Part shown: positions 1 through 7,507 of the stretch, in pieces
Numbering within the stretch: position 1 is the stretch's first letter
Layout of the letters: each line of letters begins with the position of its first letter
Made by a program: the position numbers and the translations under genes
Source of the DNA: an uncultured Pseudomonadales bacterium
Lineage (GTDB): Bacteria > Pseudomonadota > Gammaproteobacteria > Pseudomonadales > Azotimanducaceae
DNA: 64,000 nucleotides
Reading direction: 5' to 3'
Assembly: GCA_958296025.1 (NCBI GenBank)
Contig: OY282430.1
Coordinates: 1,612,001 to 1,676,000, forward strand
Notes under the pieces: model-generated
Databases searched by the model: none
Told to the model about the DNA's origin: nothing
Seen by the model: the letters and a program-made list of their open reading frames with translations, nothing else

Positions 1-1
1 T

Positions 2-496
2 CTGCTGGTCTATGCCTTCGCCGCCGCCATCGGCTTCGCCACCACGGTGGCGGAGCCCTCGTTGATCGCAGTGGCACTGAAGGCGCAAGCCGTGTCCGCC
101 GGAGCGATTCATGCTTGGGGGCTGCGCATCGCCGTGGCGGTGGGGGTGGCGGCGGGGGTCGCCTTGGGCTGCTTCCGCATCGTCACCGGCACGCCCTTGC
201 CTTGGTACATCATGGCGGCCTACGCCGTGGTCATCTTGCAGACCTTCCGTTCCAGCCGCAGCATCATTCCCCTAGCCTACGACAGTGGCGGCGTCACCAC
301 CTCCACCGTCACCGTGCCGGTGGTGGCGGCCTTGGGCCTCGGGCTGGCCGCCACAGTGCCTGGGCGCGACCCCTTGATCGATGGCTTCGGCCTGATCGCC
401 TTCGCCAGCGTGTTTCCCATCATGTCGGTGCTTGGATACGCTATGATTGCCCATCGCATCCACCCCGGCCGCAGGGCCAAGGGCAAAGGGGCTTAA
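2..496 (+). CDS. DUF1538 family membrane protein, C-terminal part
   Basis: The reading frame is already open at the window edge, so only the last 164 codons are present. The first visible residues include GFATTVAEPSLIAVALKA, which matches the conserved core of DUF1538 integral membrane proteins. Three to four hydrophobic segments follow (near residues 40-55, 60-75, 98-115 and 122-145), and the chain ends in a basic tail. The family is of unknown function and probably acts as a transporter or channel in the inner membrane. It sits directly upstream of a PII-like and a CBS-domain protein, a combination that suggests nucleotide-controlled transport. The fold call is firm; the transported substrate is unknown. 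The 5' end lies outside the window. Confidence 0.8.
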   Translation: MLVYAFAAAIGFATTVAEPSLIAVALKAQAVSAGAIHAWGLRIAVAVGVAAGVALGCFRIVTGTPLPWYIMAAYAVVILQTFRSSRSIIPLAYDSGGVTTSTVTVPVVAALGLGLAATVPGRDPLIDGFGLIAFASVFPIMSVLGYAMIAHRIHPGRRAKGKGA

Positions 497-502
497 TCCG
501 TT

Positions 503-523
503 CTTGAACGCGAGGAAGCTGAA
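503..523 (+). repeat. 21-bp direct repeat, copy 1
   Basis: These 21 bases, starting CTTGAACGCGAGG, recur exactly at 4921-4941. This copy lies between the DUF1538 stop and the next ATG (527) and contains a GAGGAAG motif that can act as a ribosome binding site. In the DUF1538 frame it would read LEREEAE, the same peptide that copy 2 encodes inside the kinase gene. An exact 21-base match is very unlikely by chance in 64 kb. Confidence 0.7.
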
Positions 524-526
524 TCA

Positions 527-601
527 ATGAGCAGAGTGTTTTGCTGCGCCGCCGCCATCTGTTGGCTCGAAGCCACGCCTCGCTGGGGGCCTGCGCCATG
601 A
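527..601 (+). CDS. Possible 24-codon leader peptide before the PII-like gene
   Basis: An ATG nine bases after a GAGGAAG motif opens a 24-codon frame (MSRVFCC...WGPAP) whose TGA overlaps the ATG of the PII-like gene. The overlap would allow translational coupling. The peptide resembles no known family and may not be made; it is listed because the ribosome site and the stop/start overlap are both good. The alternative is that these bases are simply the leader of the next gene. Confidence 0.3.
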   Translation: MSRVFCCAAAICWLEATPRWGPAP

Positions 602-948
602 AACTGAAGCTGATCGCCGTCTTCGCCAGCAGCGACAAGACCGAGCTCATCATCCAAACCGCCCGGGAGGCCGGGGCCACCGGCGCCACCGTCATCAGCA
701 GCGGGCGCGGCGAGGGGCTGAAGCCGGCCAAGACCTTTCTCGGTCTGGACCTCGCCGCCTCCTGCGATTTGCTGCTGTTCATCGTGGCGGAGAACAGGGC
801 TAGGGAGATTTTGGAGCGCATCCATGACGCCGCCCAGTTCGAGCACGAGTCCGGGGCCGGCATCGCCTTCCAACTGAGCATTGAAGACGCCGTGGGCCTA
901 AACTCCCAAATGGACACCATCCTTGCAGAAATCGAGGACGTGATATGA
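598..948 (+). CDS. PII-like nitrogen-regulatory family protein
   Basis: This 116-residue protein has the length and the beta-alpha-beta plan of the GlnB/PII superfamily: a KLKLIAVFA first strand, a helix near residues 14-28, a glycine-rich segment at about 37-45 where the T-loop sits, and a second half with LLLFIVAENRAREILERI. The canonical uridylylated tyrosine of GlnB is not evident, so it is a divergent PII-like sensor and not GlnB or GlnK. The ATG at 598 is preferred over an in-frame TTG at 541, because the extra 19 residues look unlike the family. Downstream the CBS gene starts inside its stop codon (ATGA). With DUF1538 upstream, the protein probably binds a nucleotide or another small ligand and gates or reports on the membrane protein. 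Confidence 0.75.
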   Translation: MKLKLIAVFASSDKTELIIQTAREAGATGATVISSGRGEGLKPAKTFLGLDLAASCDLLLFIVAENRAREILERIHDAAQFEHESGAGIAFQLSIEDAVGLNSQMDTILAEIEDVI

Positions 949-1355
949 GCGACAAGCCCAACGCCAAACCGGAGGTCCGCGTGGCGGACCTCATGTCCAA
1001 GAGCATCAAAACCATTGACGGGCTGGCCACCGTGGCCGAGGCGACGGCGTTGATGCGCGAACACGGGATCAGCTCCTTGGCGGTCAACCGGCGCAACGCG
1101 GATGACGAGCTGGCCTTGCTGGTCATCTCCGACATCGCCGCTGAGGTGGTGGCCAAGGGTCGAGCGCCGGAGCGGGTGCATGTCTATGAAGTCATGTCCA
1201 AGCCGGTGCTCACCCTGCCGGCGGATATGCTCGCCCGCTACGCCACCCGGTTGTTGGTGCGCCTCGGCCTGTCCCGTGCGCTAGTGGTGGACCAAGGGCG
1301 CAACCTGCTGGGCCTAGCCACCTTGCGGGACCTAGTACTGGGGGATGCGGGGTAG
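945..1355 (+). CDS. CBS-domain pair protein
   Basis: This 136-residue protein consists of two CBS motifs. The first (about residues 10-70) begins VADLMSKSIKTIDGLATVAEATALMREHGISSLAV; the second (about 78-135) begins VYEVMSKPVLTLPADM and ends LLGLATLRDLVLGD. CBS pairs usually bind adenine nucleotides and regulate partner enzymes or channels. No catalytic domain is attached, so a regulatory role is likely. The start overlaps the PII-like stop by four bases, which ties the two genes into one operon with the DUF1538 gene. The target is inferred, not shown, to be the membrane protein. Confidence 0.85.
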   Translation: MSDKPNAKPEVRVADLMSKSIKTIDGLATVAEATALMREHGISSLAVNRRNADDELALLVISDIAAEVVAKGRAPERVHVYEVMSKPVLTLPADMLARYATRLLVRLGLSRALVVDQGRNLLGLATLRDLVLGDAG

Positions 1356-1385
1356 TTGCAATCAGAATTGCTTTAGTTCTAAACT
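1356..1385 (+). promoter_or_regulatory. Weak candidate promoter before the small ORF and TonB receptor
   Basis: TTGCAA (1356-1361) and TAAACT (1380-1385) are separated by 18 bases, in a locally AT-rich patch just after the CBS gene. The match to sigma70 is modest. Transcription from here would include the small ORF at 1416 and the receptor gene at 1558. Confidence 0.35.
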
Positions 1386-1415
1386 ATTATCCTGGCAAGT
1401 GGAAGGAGCTTGTTG

Positions 1416-1523
1416 ATGGTCGGCATCATCTCTTTGGTCGTTAAGGGCCTCGTCCAAAGCAGTGCGATACAGACGCGGCTGGGCAACCAAATCGGTTTGA
1501 TCGACACTACGAACCATTTCTAA
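1416..1523 (+). CDS. Small ORF, 35 aa, with strong ribosome site
   Basis: ATG at 1416 is preceded by AAGGAG at 1403-1408, an almost ideal ribosome binding site at ideal spacing. The 35-codon frame begins MVGIISLVVKGLVQSS and ends TNHF. It fills most of the 200 bases between the CBS gene and the TonB receptor. The first dozen residues are hydrophobic; the rest is polar. No family is recognised. It could be a leader peptide controlling the receptor or a small membrane-associated protein. The ribosome site is the main evidence for expression. Confidence 0.5.
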   Translation: MVGIISLVVKGLVQSSAIQTRLGNQIGLIDTTNHF

Positions 1524-1557
1524 GCGTTTCGTCCAAATCCCAAAAAGGAGAGAGCTA

Positions 1558-3864
1558 ATGTTTAAGCGAGTAAGCAGGTTCATTCAACTAGCCTTGGCGC
1601 TGTGCCTTGGCGTTTTTCCGACGCTTTCGGCCAGTGCCCAGGAAGAGCCGGAGGGCTTGCTCTTTTTGGAGGAGGTCATCGTCACGGCGCAGAAACGCGA
1701 GCAGAGCCTGCAGGAGGTGGGCATTGCGGTGACGGCCTTCACCGGGGAGCGGCTCGAGCAGCTCGGCGTCGTCAACAGCACCGATTTGGCGTCGGTGACG
1801 CCGGGGTTGAACTACACCATCCCCAATGCGGAGTCCAGCCAGATCAACTTTTTCCTGCGCGGCGTGGGCCTGAACGACTTTGCGGACGCCAACGAAAACC
1901 CGGTGGCGGTCTATGTGGACGAGATTTACCGCCCGGCCATGGGCGGGCTGAGCTTCCAACTGTTTGACGTGGACCGGGTGGAAGTGCTGCGCGGGCCGCA
2001 AGGCTCGCTGTTCGGGCGCAACACCACCGGCGGGCTGGTCCACTACCTGACCCGAAGGCCCACCGATGAGTTGGACGGCTATCTGGATGCGGCGGGGGGC
2101 TCGTTCAATGAGGTGAAGCTGGAGGGTGCCATCGGCGGCGGCCTTGGAGACAGCACTGCCGGGCGGCTTTCGCTGGCGCGGCACAAGCACGACGGCTGGA
2201 CGGAGAACCGTGCCGGCCCCGACTACAACGAAACGGACGCCATCGCCGTGCGCGGCCAGCTGGCGTTCAGGCTTTCGGAAGGCTTGGACGCGCTGGTGAG
2301 CGCCTACTACTCGGACAACGACGCCGCCGTGGGCGCTTGGCAGCACCAGGCCACCCAGCTGGACGCCAACGGCAACAGCGTGCCCTTGGGCCCTGGCGAG
2401 CAGACCATTTCCGTGGACTGCCTGCCCGACGGCGTATCCGATGCCCAGGACATGCGCCCGGCGCCGGGAGCGGACTGCTTCGGCTACCGAGACATGGACG
2501 GGGACCCCCACGCCGGGGACTACGATCGGGACGGCCGCGTCATGGTGGAGACGGCCGGGGGGGCGGTGACCCTGAACTGGGTCCTCAACGACGACGTGAC
2601 CCTGACCTCCATCACCGGCTTGCAGAGTGTGGATCGCCTGCAGTCGGAGGACACCGAGGCCGGCCCCTACCCGTTGATCATGCCCACCTTTCGGGCGAAG
2701 ACCGAGACCTTCACCCAGGAACTGCGCGTCGCCGGCGGCTCGGAACGGTTCCGTTGGTTGGCCGGCCTGTACTACTTCGACAACAAGGTGGACGGCCACT
2801 ACAGCCTGGACCTGCTCAACCTGGACTTCGTAAACTTTGAGGCCAACTTCATTCAGGACACCCAATCCATCGCCGTGTTTGGCCAAGTGGAGTTCGACCT
2901 TAGCCCCGCTTGGACGTTGATCGTCGGCCTGCGCGCCGCCGCCGAGGAAAAGGAGCTGGACTACCTGAACGTTGACACTTCCGGCTTCTTCACCAACGTC
3001 ATCGGCCTGCCCAACAACATCGCCTTCGATTTCGACGCCGACAGCGTTGGGGACTTGGCCGAGCACGACAACGACAGCTTCAGCGGCAAGGTGCAGATCG
3101 ATTGGCGGGCGCGGGAGGATCTGCTGATCTACGGCAGCATTTCCCGGGGGGTGAAGTCGCCCGGCTTCAACGTCGGCTTCCTGGACGGCAACCTGATCTT
3201 CGCCAGCAACACGGCACAGACCATTCCCTACGACGAGGAAACCCTGACCAGCACCGAGGCGGGCTTCAAGTCCAGCTTCGCCGGCGGGCGGGCGCGGTTG
3301 AACGGCAGCGCCTTCTATTACGACTACAGTGACTTCCAGACCTTCCGCTTCGAGCTGCTCAATCAGGTGATCTTCAACGCGGACGCCGAGATGCTGGGCG
3401 CCGAACTGGAACTGCAGGCCTCCCCGGCCCAGGGTTGGGACGTCGTTCTGGGGCTGGCGGTTCTGGACGCGGAGGCCAAGGGCATTCCCAGCCCCTTGGG
3501 CGGCAGCTTCAACCGCACCCCGGTGGCGGCGCCGGAGTTCTCGGCCACCGCCTTGGTGCGCTACGAGTGGCCGGCCTTGGGCGGCAAGCTGGCCGTGCAG
3601 GCTTGGGGCAACTACCAGAGTGCGGTGTACTACGACATCCAGAACGTGCCGGTCTCCAAGCAAGGCGGCTACGGCTTGGGCAACCTGCGCGTCTCCTACA
3701 GCGATGCGGCGGAGCGTTGGGAGGTGGCGGCCTTCGTCCACAACATCACGGACGAAGAGTACCTCAGCTACACCTTCGACTTCACCGCCTCTTTCGGCTT
3801 CAACCAGCAGGCCTACGGCAAGCCGAGATGGGCGGGGGTGAGCTTCCGCTACAACATCCAGTAG
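1558..3864 (+). CDS. TonB-dependent outer-membrane receptor
   Basis: This 768-residue receptor has a signal peptide (cleavage likely after ASA at residue 27), a TonB box (EEVIVTAQ, residues 38-45), a plug domain with the GPQGSLFGRNTTGGLVHYLTRRP signature, and a long beta-barrel region ending in alternating aromatic strands. It belongs to the large receptor class common in marine and sphingomonad-like bacteria that imports complex organics or vitamins. Between about residues 308 and 330 is an aspartate-rich loop (DMDGDPHAGDYDRDGRV) that resembles a calcium-binding loop. AAGGAGAG lies seven bases before ATG. The substrate cannot be read from the sequence; the neighbouring SDR and kinase/aminotransferase genes suggest an amine or alcohol, which is inference. 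Confidence 0.9.
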   Translation: MFKRVSRFIQLALALCLGVFPTLSASAQEEPEGLLFLEEVIVTAQKREQSLQEVGIAVTAFTGERLEQLGVVNSTDLASVTPGLNYTIPNAESSQINFFLRGVGLNDFADANENPVAVYVDEIYRPAMGGLSFQLFDVDRVEVLRGPQGSLFGRNTTGGLVHYLTRRPTDELDGYLDAAGGSFNEVKLEGAIGGGLGDSTAGRLSLARHKHDGWTENRAGPDYNETDAIAVRGQLAFRLSEGLDALVSAYYSDNDAAVGAWQHQATQLDANGNSVPLGPGEQTISVDCLPDGVSDAQDMRPAPGADCFGYRDMDGDPHAGDYDRDGRVMVETAGGAVTLNWVLNDDVTLTSITGLQSVDRLQSEDTEAGPYPLIMPTFRAKTETFTQELRVAGGSERFRWLAGLYYFDNKVDGHYSLDLLNLDFVNFEANFIQDTQSIAVFGQVEFDLSPAWTLIVGLRAAAEEKELDYLNVDTSGFFTNVIGLPNNIAFDFDADSVGDLAEHDNDSFSGKVQIDWRAREDLLIYGSISRGVKSPGFNVGFLDGNLIFASNTAQTIPYDEETLTSTEAGFKSSFAGGRARLNGSAFYYDYSDFQTFRFELLNQVIFNADAEMLGAELELQASPAQGWDVVLGLAVLDAEAKGIPSPLGGSFNRTPVAAPEFSATALVRYEWPALGGKLAVQAWGNYQSAVYYDIQNVPVSKQGGYGLGNLRVSYSDAAERWEVAAFVHNITDEEYLSYTFDFTASFGFNQQAYGKPRWAGVSFRYNIQ

Positions 3865-4069
3865 GGGCCGACGAGGCGTTGCCTTTGGCGGACGGGAAGA
3901 CTTGGCGTAGCTGTGAACATGGCTTCTTCCCTTCGCTTGGTTGCCGGTTATCAGGCAACGGACCGGAGTGTGGTTGCCGGAGGTTGACGAGAGGGGGCCG
4001 TCGCTAAGAACATGGGTCGTTTGGATGCCGACCTGCAGTGCGGAAACGCCAATGGAGCACAACTAGAAA

Positions 4070-4900
4070 ATGATCGATAGGGCGCCCTTCGCCAGCCTTG
4101 CCGGCAAGGTGGCCATCGTCACCGGCGGAGGCCGGGGCATTGGCGCTGGCATCGCCGAGGTTTTTGCCGCCGCGGGGGCCCAGGTGTTGGTGGCCACGCG
4201 CACCGCCGAACATGGCGAACGCACCCGGGACCGCATTCGGGAGGCGGGGGGCGAGGCCGCCCTGCTTGTGGTGGACGTCGGCGAATTGGACCACTGCCGC
4301 CAAGCGGTGGATGTGGCCGTGTCCAACTGGGGCGGCGTGGACATCCTGGTCCACAACGCCGGGTCCTTTTTGGGCGGCCCGGTGGACGGCTATTCAGAGG
4401 CGGACTTGGAAACGGTGCTGGCGGTCAACCTGAAAGCCTGCTTTCGCCTGTCGGCAGCCTGCATTCCACACATGCGGCGACGTGGCGGCGGGCGTCTGCT
4501 GTTCACTTCATCCGTGACCGGCCCCCGGGTCGCCATGCCCGGAACCTCCTACTATGCCGCCTCCAAGGGCGGCATGAACGCCTTCATCCGCACCGCCGCC
4601 ATCGAACTGGCCAAGGACGACATCACCGTCAATGGCGTGGAGCCCGGCTACATCCGCACCGCCGCCATGGAGATTCTCGCTGATGAGGAAGGCTTGGCGC
4701 AGATGAGCAAGTACATCCCCATGGGCCATTTGGGGGCGCCGGAGGACATCGCCTACGCCATGCTCTACCTCGCCAGCGACCAAGCCCGCTATGTCACCGG
4801 CCAGACCCTGTGCATCGACGGCGGATCTACTTTGCCGGAAAGCCCGGTGTTTCTGGAGGAATTGGAGGGCATCAAGGAAGTCGGCGGCTCGTCGTCCTAG
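4070..4900 (+). CDS. Short-chain dehydrogenase/reductase (SDR)
   Basis: This 276-residue protein is a classical SDR. The cofactor motif TGGGRGIG spans residues 18-25, NAG is at 96-98, and the catalytic Ser148, Tyr162 and Lys166 (YAASK) are all present. The C-terminus carries the usual GG(S)TLP end. Such enzymes oxidise alcohols or reduce ketones with NAD(P)H in the cytoplasm. The start ATGATCGAT follows a poor ribosome site, but the first residues fit the family. Its stop overlaps a possible GTG start of the kinase gene (TAGTG), so SDR, kinase and aminotransferase probably form one operon. The substrate is unknown. Confidence 0.9.
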   Translation: MIDRAPFASLAGKVAIVTGGGRGIGAGIAEVFAAAGAQVLVATRTAEHGERTRDRIREAGGEAALLVVDVGELDHCRQAVDVAVSNWGGVDILVHNAGSFLGGPVDGYSEADLETVLAVNLKACFRLSAACIPHMRRRGGGRLLFTSSVTGPRVAMPGTSYYAASKGGMNAFIRTAAIELAKDDITVNGVEPGYIRTAAMEILADEEGLAQMSKYIPMGHLGAPEDIAYAMLYLASDQARYVTGQTLCIDGGSTLPESPVFLEELEGIKEVGGSSS

Positions 4901-5937
4901 TGTTAACAGGCCCTAGTTTGCTTGAACGCGAGGAAGCTGAAACGCATTTGACTGCGACGGCCGGCGAAGCCTTGGATGCTTGGGGATGGCGGCAGGCGCG
5001 ACTGCGGCTCATCAAACATCGAGAAAACGCCGTCTTTGAGGCGTCCCTAGCCGGCCGGCGGCGGGCCTTGCGGCTGCATCGACAGGGCTATCACGACGAT
5101 GTGGAACTGCGCTCCGAACTGCAATGGATGCGCGCCTTGGAGGCGGCCGGCATCGAAGTGCCGCATGTGGTCCCCACAGCTTCCGGCGAGCTGTTCATCA
5201 GCCGGCAGTTCCACGGCCTGCCCGGGGCGCTGCAGGTGGACCTCTTTGAGTGGATTGAAGGGGAGCCCCTCGGCGCCGTGGAAACGGGGATTGGGGACCG
5301 CGGGCGGGATGTTGCGCAGATCTACTGCACCATCGGCGCCCTGGCCGGCCGGCTGCACAATCAGTCCTCGGCCTGGACGCCGCCGCCGGGCTTCCGCCGT
5401 CATGCTTGGGACTTGGACGGCTTGGTGGGGCAGCAGCCGTTTTGGGGTCGGTTTTGGGAGTTGCCGGCCCTTTCCCATGACGAACGCAAGCTCATGAAGC
5501 GCACCCGGGAACGGCTGCTAAAGGATATTTCCGATTTGGACCAATCGCCGGCCAATTACGGCTTGATCCATGCGGATTTCGTAGCGGAGAACCTGCTGGT
5601 TGACGGTGACGAGGTGCGCCTAATCGACTTCGACGACGCCGGCTTTGGCTGGCATCTTTTTGAACTGGCCACCTCCACCCACTTTCTGATGGGGGAGGAC
5701 TACTTTGACGCGGCCCAAGAGGCGCTGATTCGCGGTTACCGCAGCCAGCGGCCCCTGGCGGATGAGCAGCTATCGCGGTTGCCGCTGTTCACCTTGGCGC
5801 GGGCCACCACCTACCTAGGCTGGGTGCATACTCGCCCGGAGACGGAAACCGCTCAGGAAATGACGCCGATGCTGATATCCTCCGCCTGCGAACTCGCTGA
5901 AGCTTACTTAACCGATAAAGGAGGCCTCAACGGATGA
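4900..5937 (+). CDS. APH/hydroxylysine-kinase-like phosphotransferase
   Basis: With the GTG start at 4900 this is a 345-residue kinase of the aminoglycoside phosphotransferase fold. The catalytic loop reads H224-A-D226-F-V-x-x-N, and the metal-binding motif I-D243-F-D-D follows. RENAVFEA near the N-terminus is the nucleotide-binding strand pair. Fold relatives are SrkA/YihE and hydroxylysine kinase. Alternative starts are TTG 4918 and TTG 4948; the GTG is preferred because the residues before 4948 look like a normal N-terminal helix. The downstream aminotransferase begins in its stop codon (ATGA). That pairing is the strongest hint to function: phosphorylation of an amino alcohol that the partner then cleaves. 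Confidence 0.75.
   Translation: MLTGPSLLEREEAETHLTATAGEALDAWGWRQARLRLIKHRENAVFEASLAGRRRALRLHRQGYHDDVELRSELQWMRALEAAGIEVPHVVPTASGELFISRQFHGLPGALQVDLFEWIEGEPLGAVETGIGDRGRDVAQIYCTIGALAGRLHNQSSAWTPPPGFRRHAWDLDGLVGQQPFWGRFWELPALSHDERKLMKRTRERLLKDISDLDQSPANYGLIHADFVAENLLVDGDEVRLIDFDDAGFGWHLFELATSTHFLMGEDYFDAAQEALIRGYRSQRPLADEQLSRLPLFTLARATTYLGWVHTRPETETAQEMTPMLISSACELAEAYLTDKGGLNG
4921..4941 (+). repeat. 21-bp direct repeat, copy 2
   Basis: Exact second copy of the 21 bases at 503-523. Here it lies in the first codons of the kinase gene, reading LEREEAE. If the kinase instead starts at TTG 4948, the GAGGAAG inside the repeat would be its ribosome site. Confidence 0.7.
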
Positions 5938-7211
5938 GCATTGCGGCCATGGTCGCCCGTCGGGAACGGCTGCTTGGCCCCGGCAACCCCCTGTTCTACG
6001 AGGACCCGGTGCATTTGGTGCGCGGCGAAGGCGTTTGGCTGTTTGACGCGGAAGGCCGCCGCTATCTGGACTGCTACAACAACGTGCCCTGCGTCGGCCA
6101 CTGCCACCCTAAGGTGGTGGAGGCCCTGTGCCGCCAAGCCAAGCTGCTCAACACCCACACCCGCTACCTGCACGAAAACATTCTCGACTATGCGGAGCAT
6201 CTGCTGGGCAAGTTCGACGGCGGTTTGGACCGCATCGCCTTGGCCTGCACCGGCAGCGAGGCCAACGAACTGGCCTTGCGCATCGCCCGCTTCAACACCG
6301 GCGGCGAAGGCTTTATCTGCACCAACGCCACCTACCACGGCAACACCGCGGCGGTTGCCCAGCTCAGCACCATCTTTGAACCCTTTGAGGGCGCCAGTGA
6401 TGCGGTCCGCATGGTGCCTTGGCCGGATGCCTACCGGCCGCTGAAAAACTTAAGCGGCGAGGCCCTAGCCGACGCCTACGCCGACGAGGTGCGGCGGGCC
6501 ATCGACTCCTTCCACGCCAAGGGAGTGAAATTGGCCGGCATGTTGGTTTGCCCCATTTTCGCTAACGAGGGGCTGCCGAACGTGCCGCCCGGCTACTTGG
6601 AGAAGGCCGTCGGCCATGTGCGTCGCGCCGGCGGCCTCTATGTGGCGGACGAAGTGCAGGCCGGCTTTGGCCGCACCGGCCGCTGGTGGGGCCACGAGTG
6701 CAGCGGCGTTATCCCGGACATCGTCACCTTGGGCAAGCCCATGGGCGCCGGTCACCCCATTTCCGGGGTGGTCGCCCGAGGCGAACTGCTCGACAGCTTC
6801 CGCCGCCGTACGGAATACTTCAACACCTTCGGCGGCAACCCGGTCTCCTGCGCTGCGGCCGAGGCGGTGCTTGAGGTCATCGAAGAAGAGGGCTTGGTGG
6901 AGCACACCGCCAAGGTGGGCGCATACGTCCTGCAGTTGTTCGAGGAGCTGCAATCCAAGCATGAAATCATCGGCGACGTGCGCGGCTGCGGCCTGTTCTT
7001 CGGCATGGACTTGGTCGCCGACCAGGAGACCAAGGCGCCGGCCTCTAAACAGACCAAGCAGGTGGTCAACGCCATGCGCCACAAAGGGATTCTGATGGGC
7101 AACATCGGTCAGCACGGCAACGTGCTGAAGCTGCGCCCGCCGCTATGCTTCTCCAAGGAGAACGCGGACTTCCTAGTCTCCGCACTGGACCAGGTGTTGT
7201 CCGCCGAGTGA
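5934..7211 (+). CDS. Class III aminotransferase-fold PLP enzyme, phospho-lyase-like
   Basis: This 425-residue fold-type I PLP enzyme has the class III signature. The Schiff-base lysine is K268 in TLGKPMGAGHP, after EVQAGFGRTGRWWG with its PLP-contacting Asp. The GKPMGxGHP form of the lysine motif is typical of the AGXT2-like branch that contains ethanolamine-phosphate and 5-phosphohydroxylysine phospho-lyases, not of ordinary aminotransferases. It overlaps the kinase gene by four bases. Together they look like the split form of the kinase-aminotransferase fusions known in bacteria. The proposed step is removal of ammonia and phosphate from a phosphorylated amino alcohol to give an aldehyde, which the upstream SDR might then handle. 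The exact substrate is inference. Confidence 0.8.
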   Translation: MSIAAMVARRERLLGPGNPLFYEDPVHLVRGEGVWLFDAEGRRYLDCYNNVPCVGHCHPKVVEALCRQAKLLNTHTRYLHENILDYAEHLLGKFDGGLDRIALACTGSEANELALRIARFNTGGEGFICTNATYHGNTAAVAQLSTIFEPFEGASDAVRMVPWPDAYRPLKNLSGEALADAYADEVRRAIDSFHAKGVKLAGMLVCPIFANEGLPNVPPGYLEKAVGHVRRAGGLYVADEVQAGFGRTGRWWGHECSGVIPDIVTLGKPMGAGHPISGVVARGELLDSFRRRTEYFNTFGGNPVSCAAAEAVLEVIEEEGLVEHTAKVGAYVLQLFEELQSKHEIIGDVRGCGLFFGMDLVADQETKAPASKQTKQVVNAMRHKGILMGNIGQHGNVLKLRPPLCFSKENADFLVSALDQVLSAE

Positions 7212-7507
7212 GCTGTTGCGTTCAGCCGTTGTGCTACAGTCCCGACATGGCCCTAGTCACCGCATCCGTTGCCCTGCTGCTGCTCTTGGCCGTTTCGACA
7301 TCCATGCCACTCGCGGTGGTGTTGGGACTGCTGCCGACTGAGCGCCCGGCACGGCGCCCTCGGTAGGGCTGTGCGCCGCTGCGCGCCTATCCCCTTGACT
7401 GCCATCCCCGCACCCAGGTCGTCCTGCCCCGGCGGGGCGTCCATCGGTCCGCTGCGCCCTCCCGCTGTCCTCTCTTGGAACTTGGCTGTGATGGAGTGTT
7501 CTGGCGG
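7212..7507 (+). other. Intergenic region with possible extended -10 and 39-codon ORF
   Basis: There is no recognised gene here. TGCTACAGT (from about 7229) resembles an extended -10 element, and an ATG at 7247 opens a 39-codon frame with a leucine-rich hydrophobic start and a basic tail (ending RPARRPR, stop at 7366). It has no clear ribosome site, so it is not called as a gene. The MFS transporter follows. Confidence 0.3.

Noticed and set aside
1588-4062. 824-codon open frame on the minus strand over the TonB receptor
   Set aside because: It is antisense to a clear receptor gene, is rich in Val, His, Gln and Ala as expected for a GC-rich shadow frame, and has no family features.
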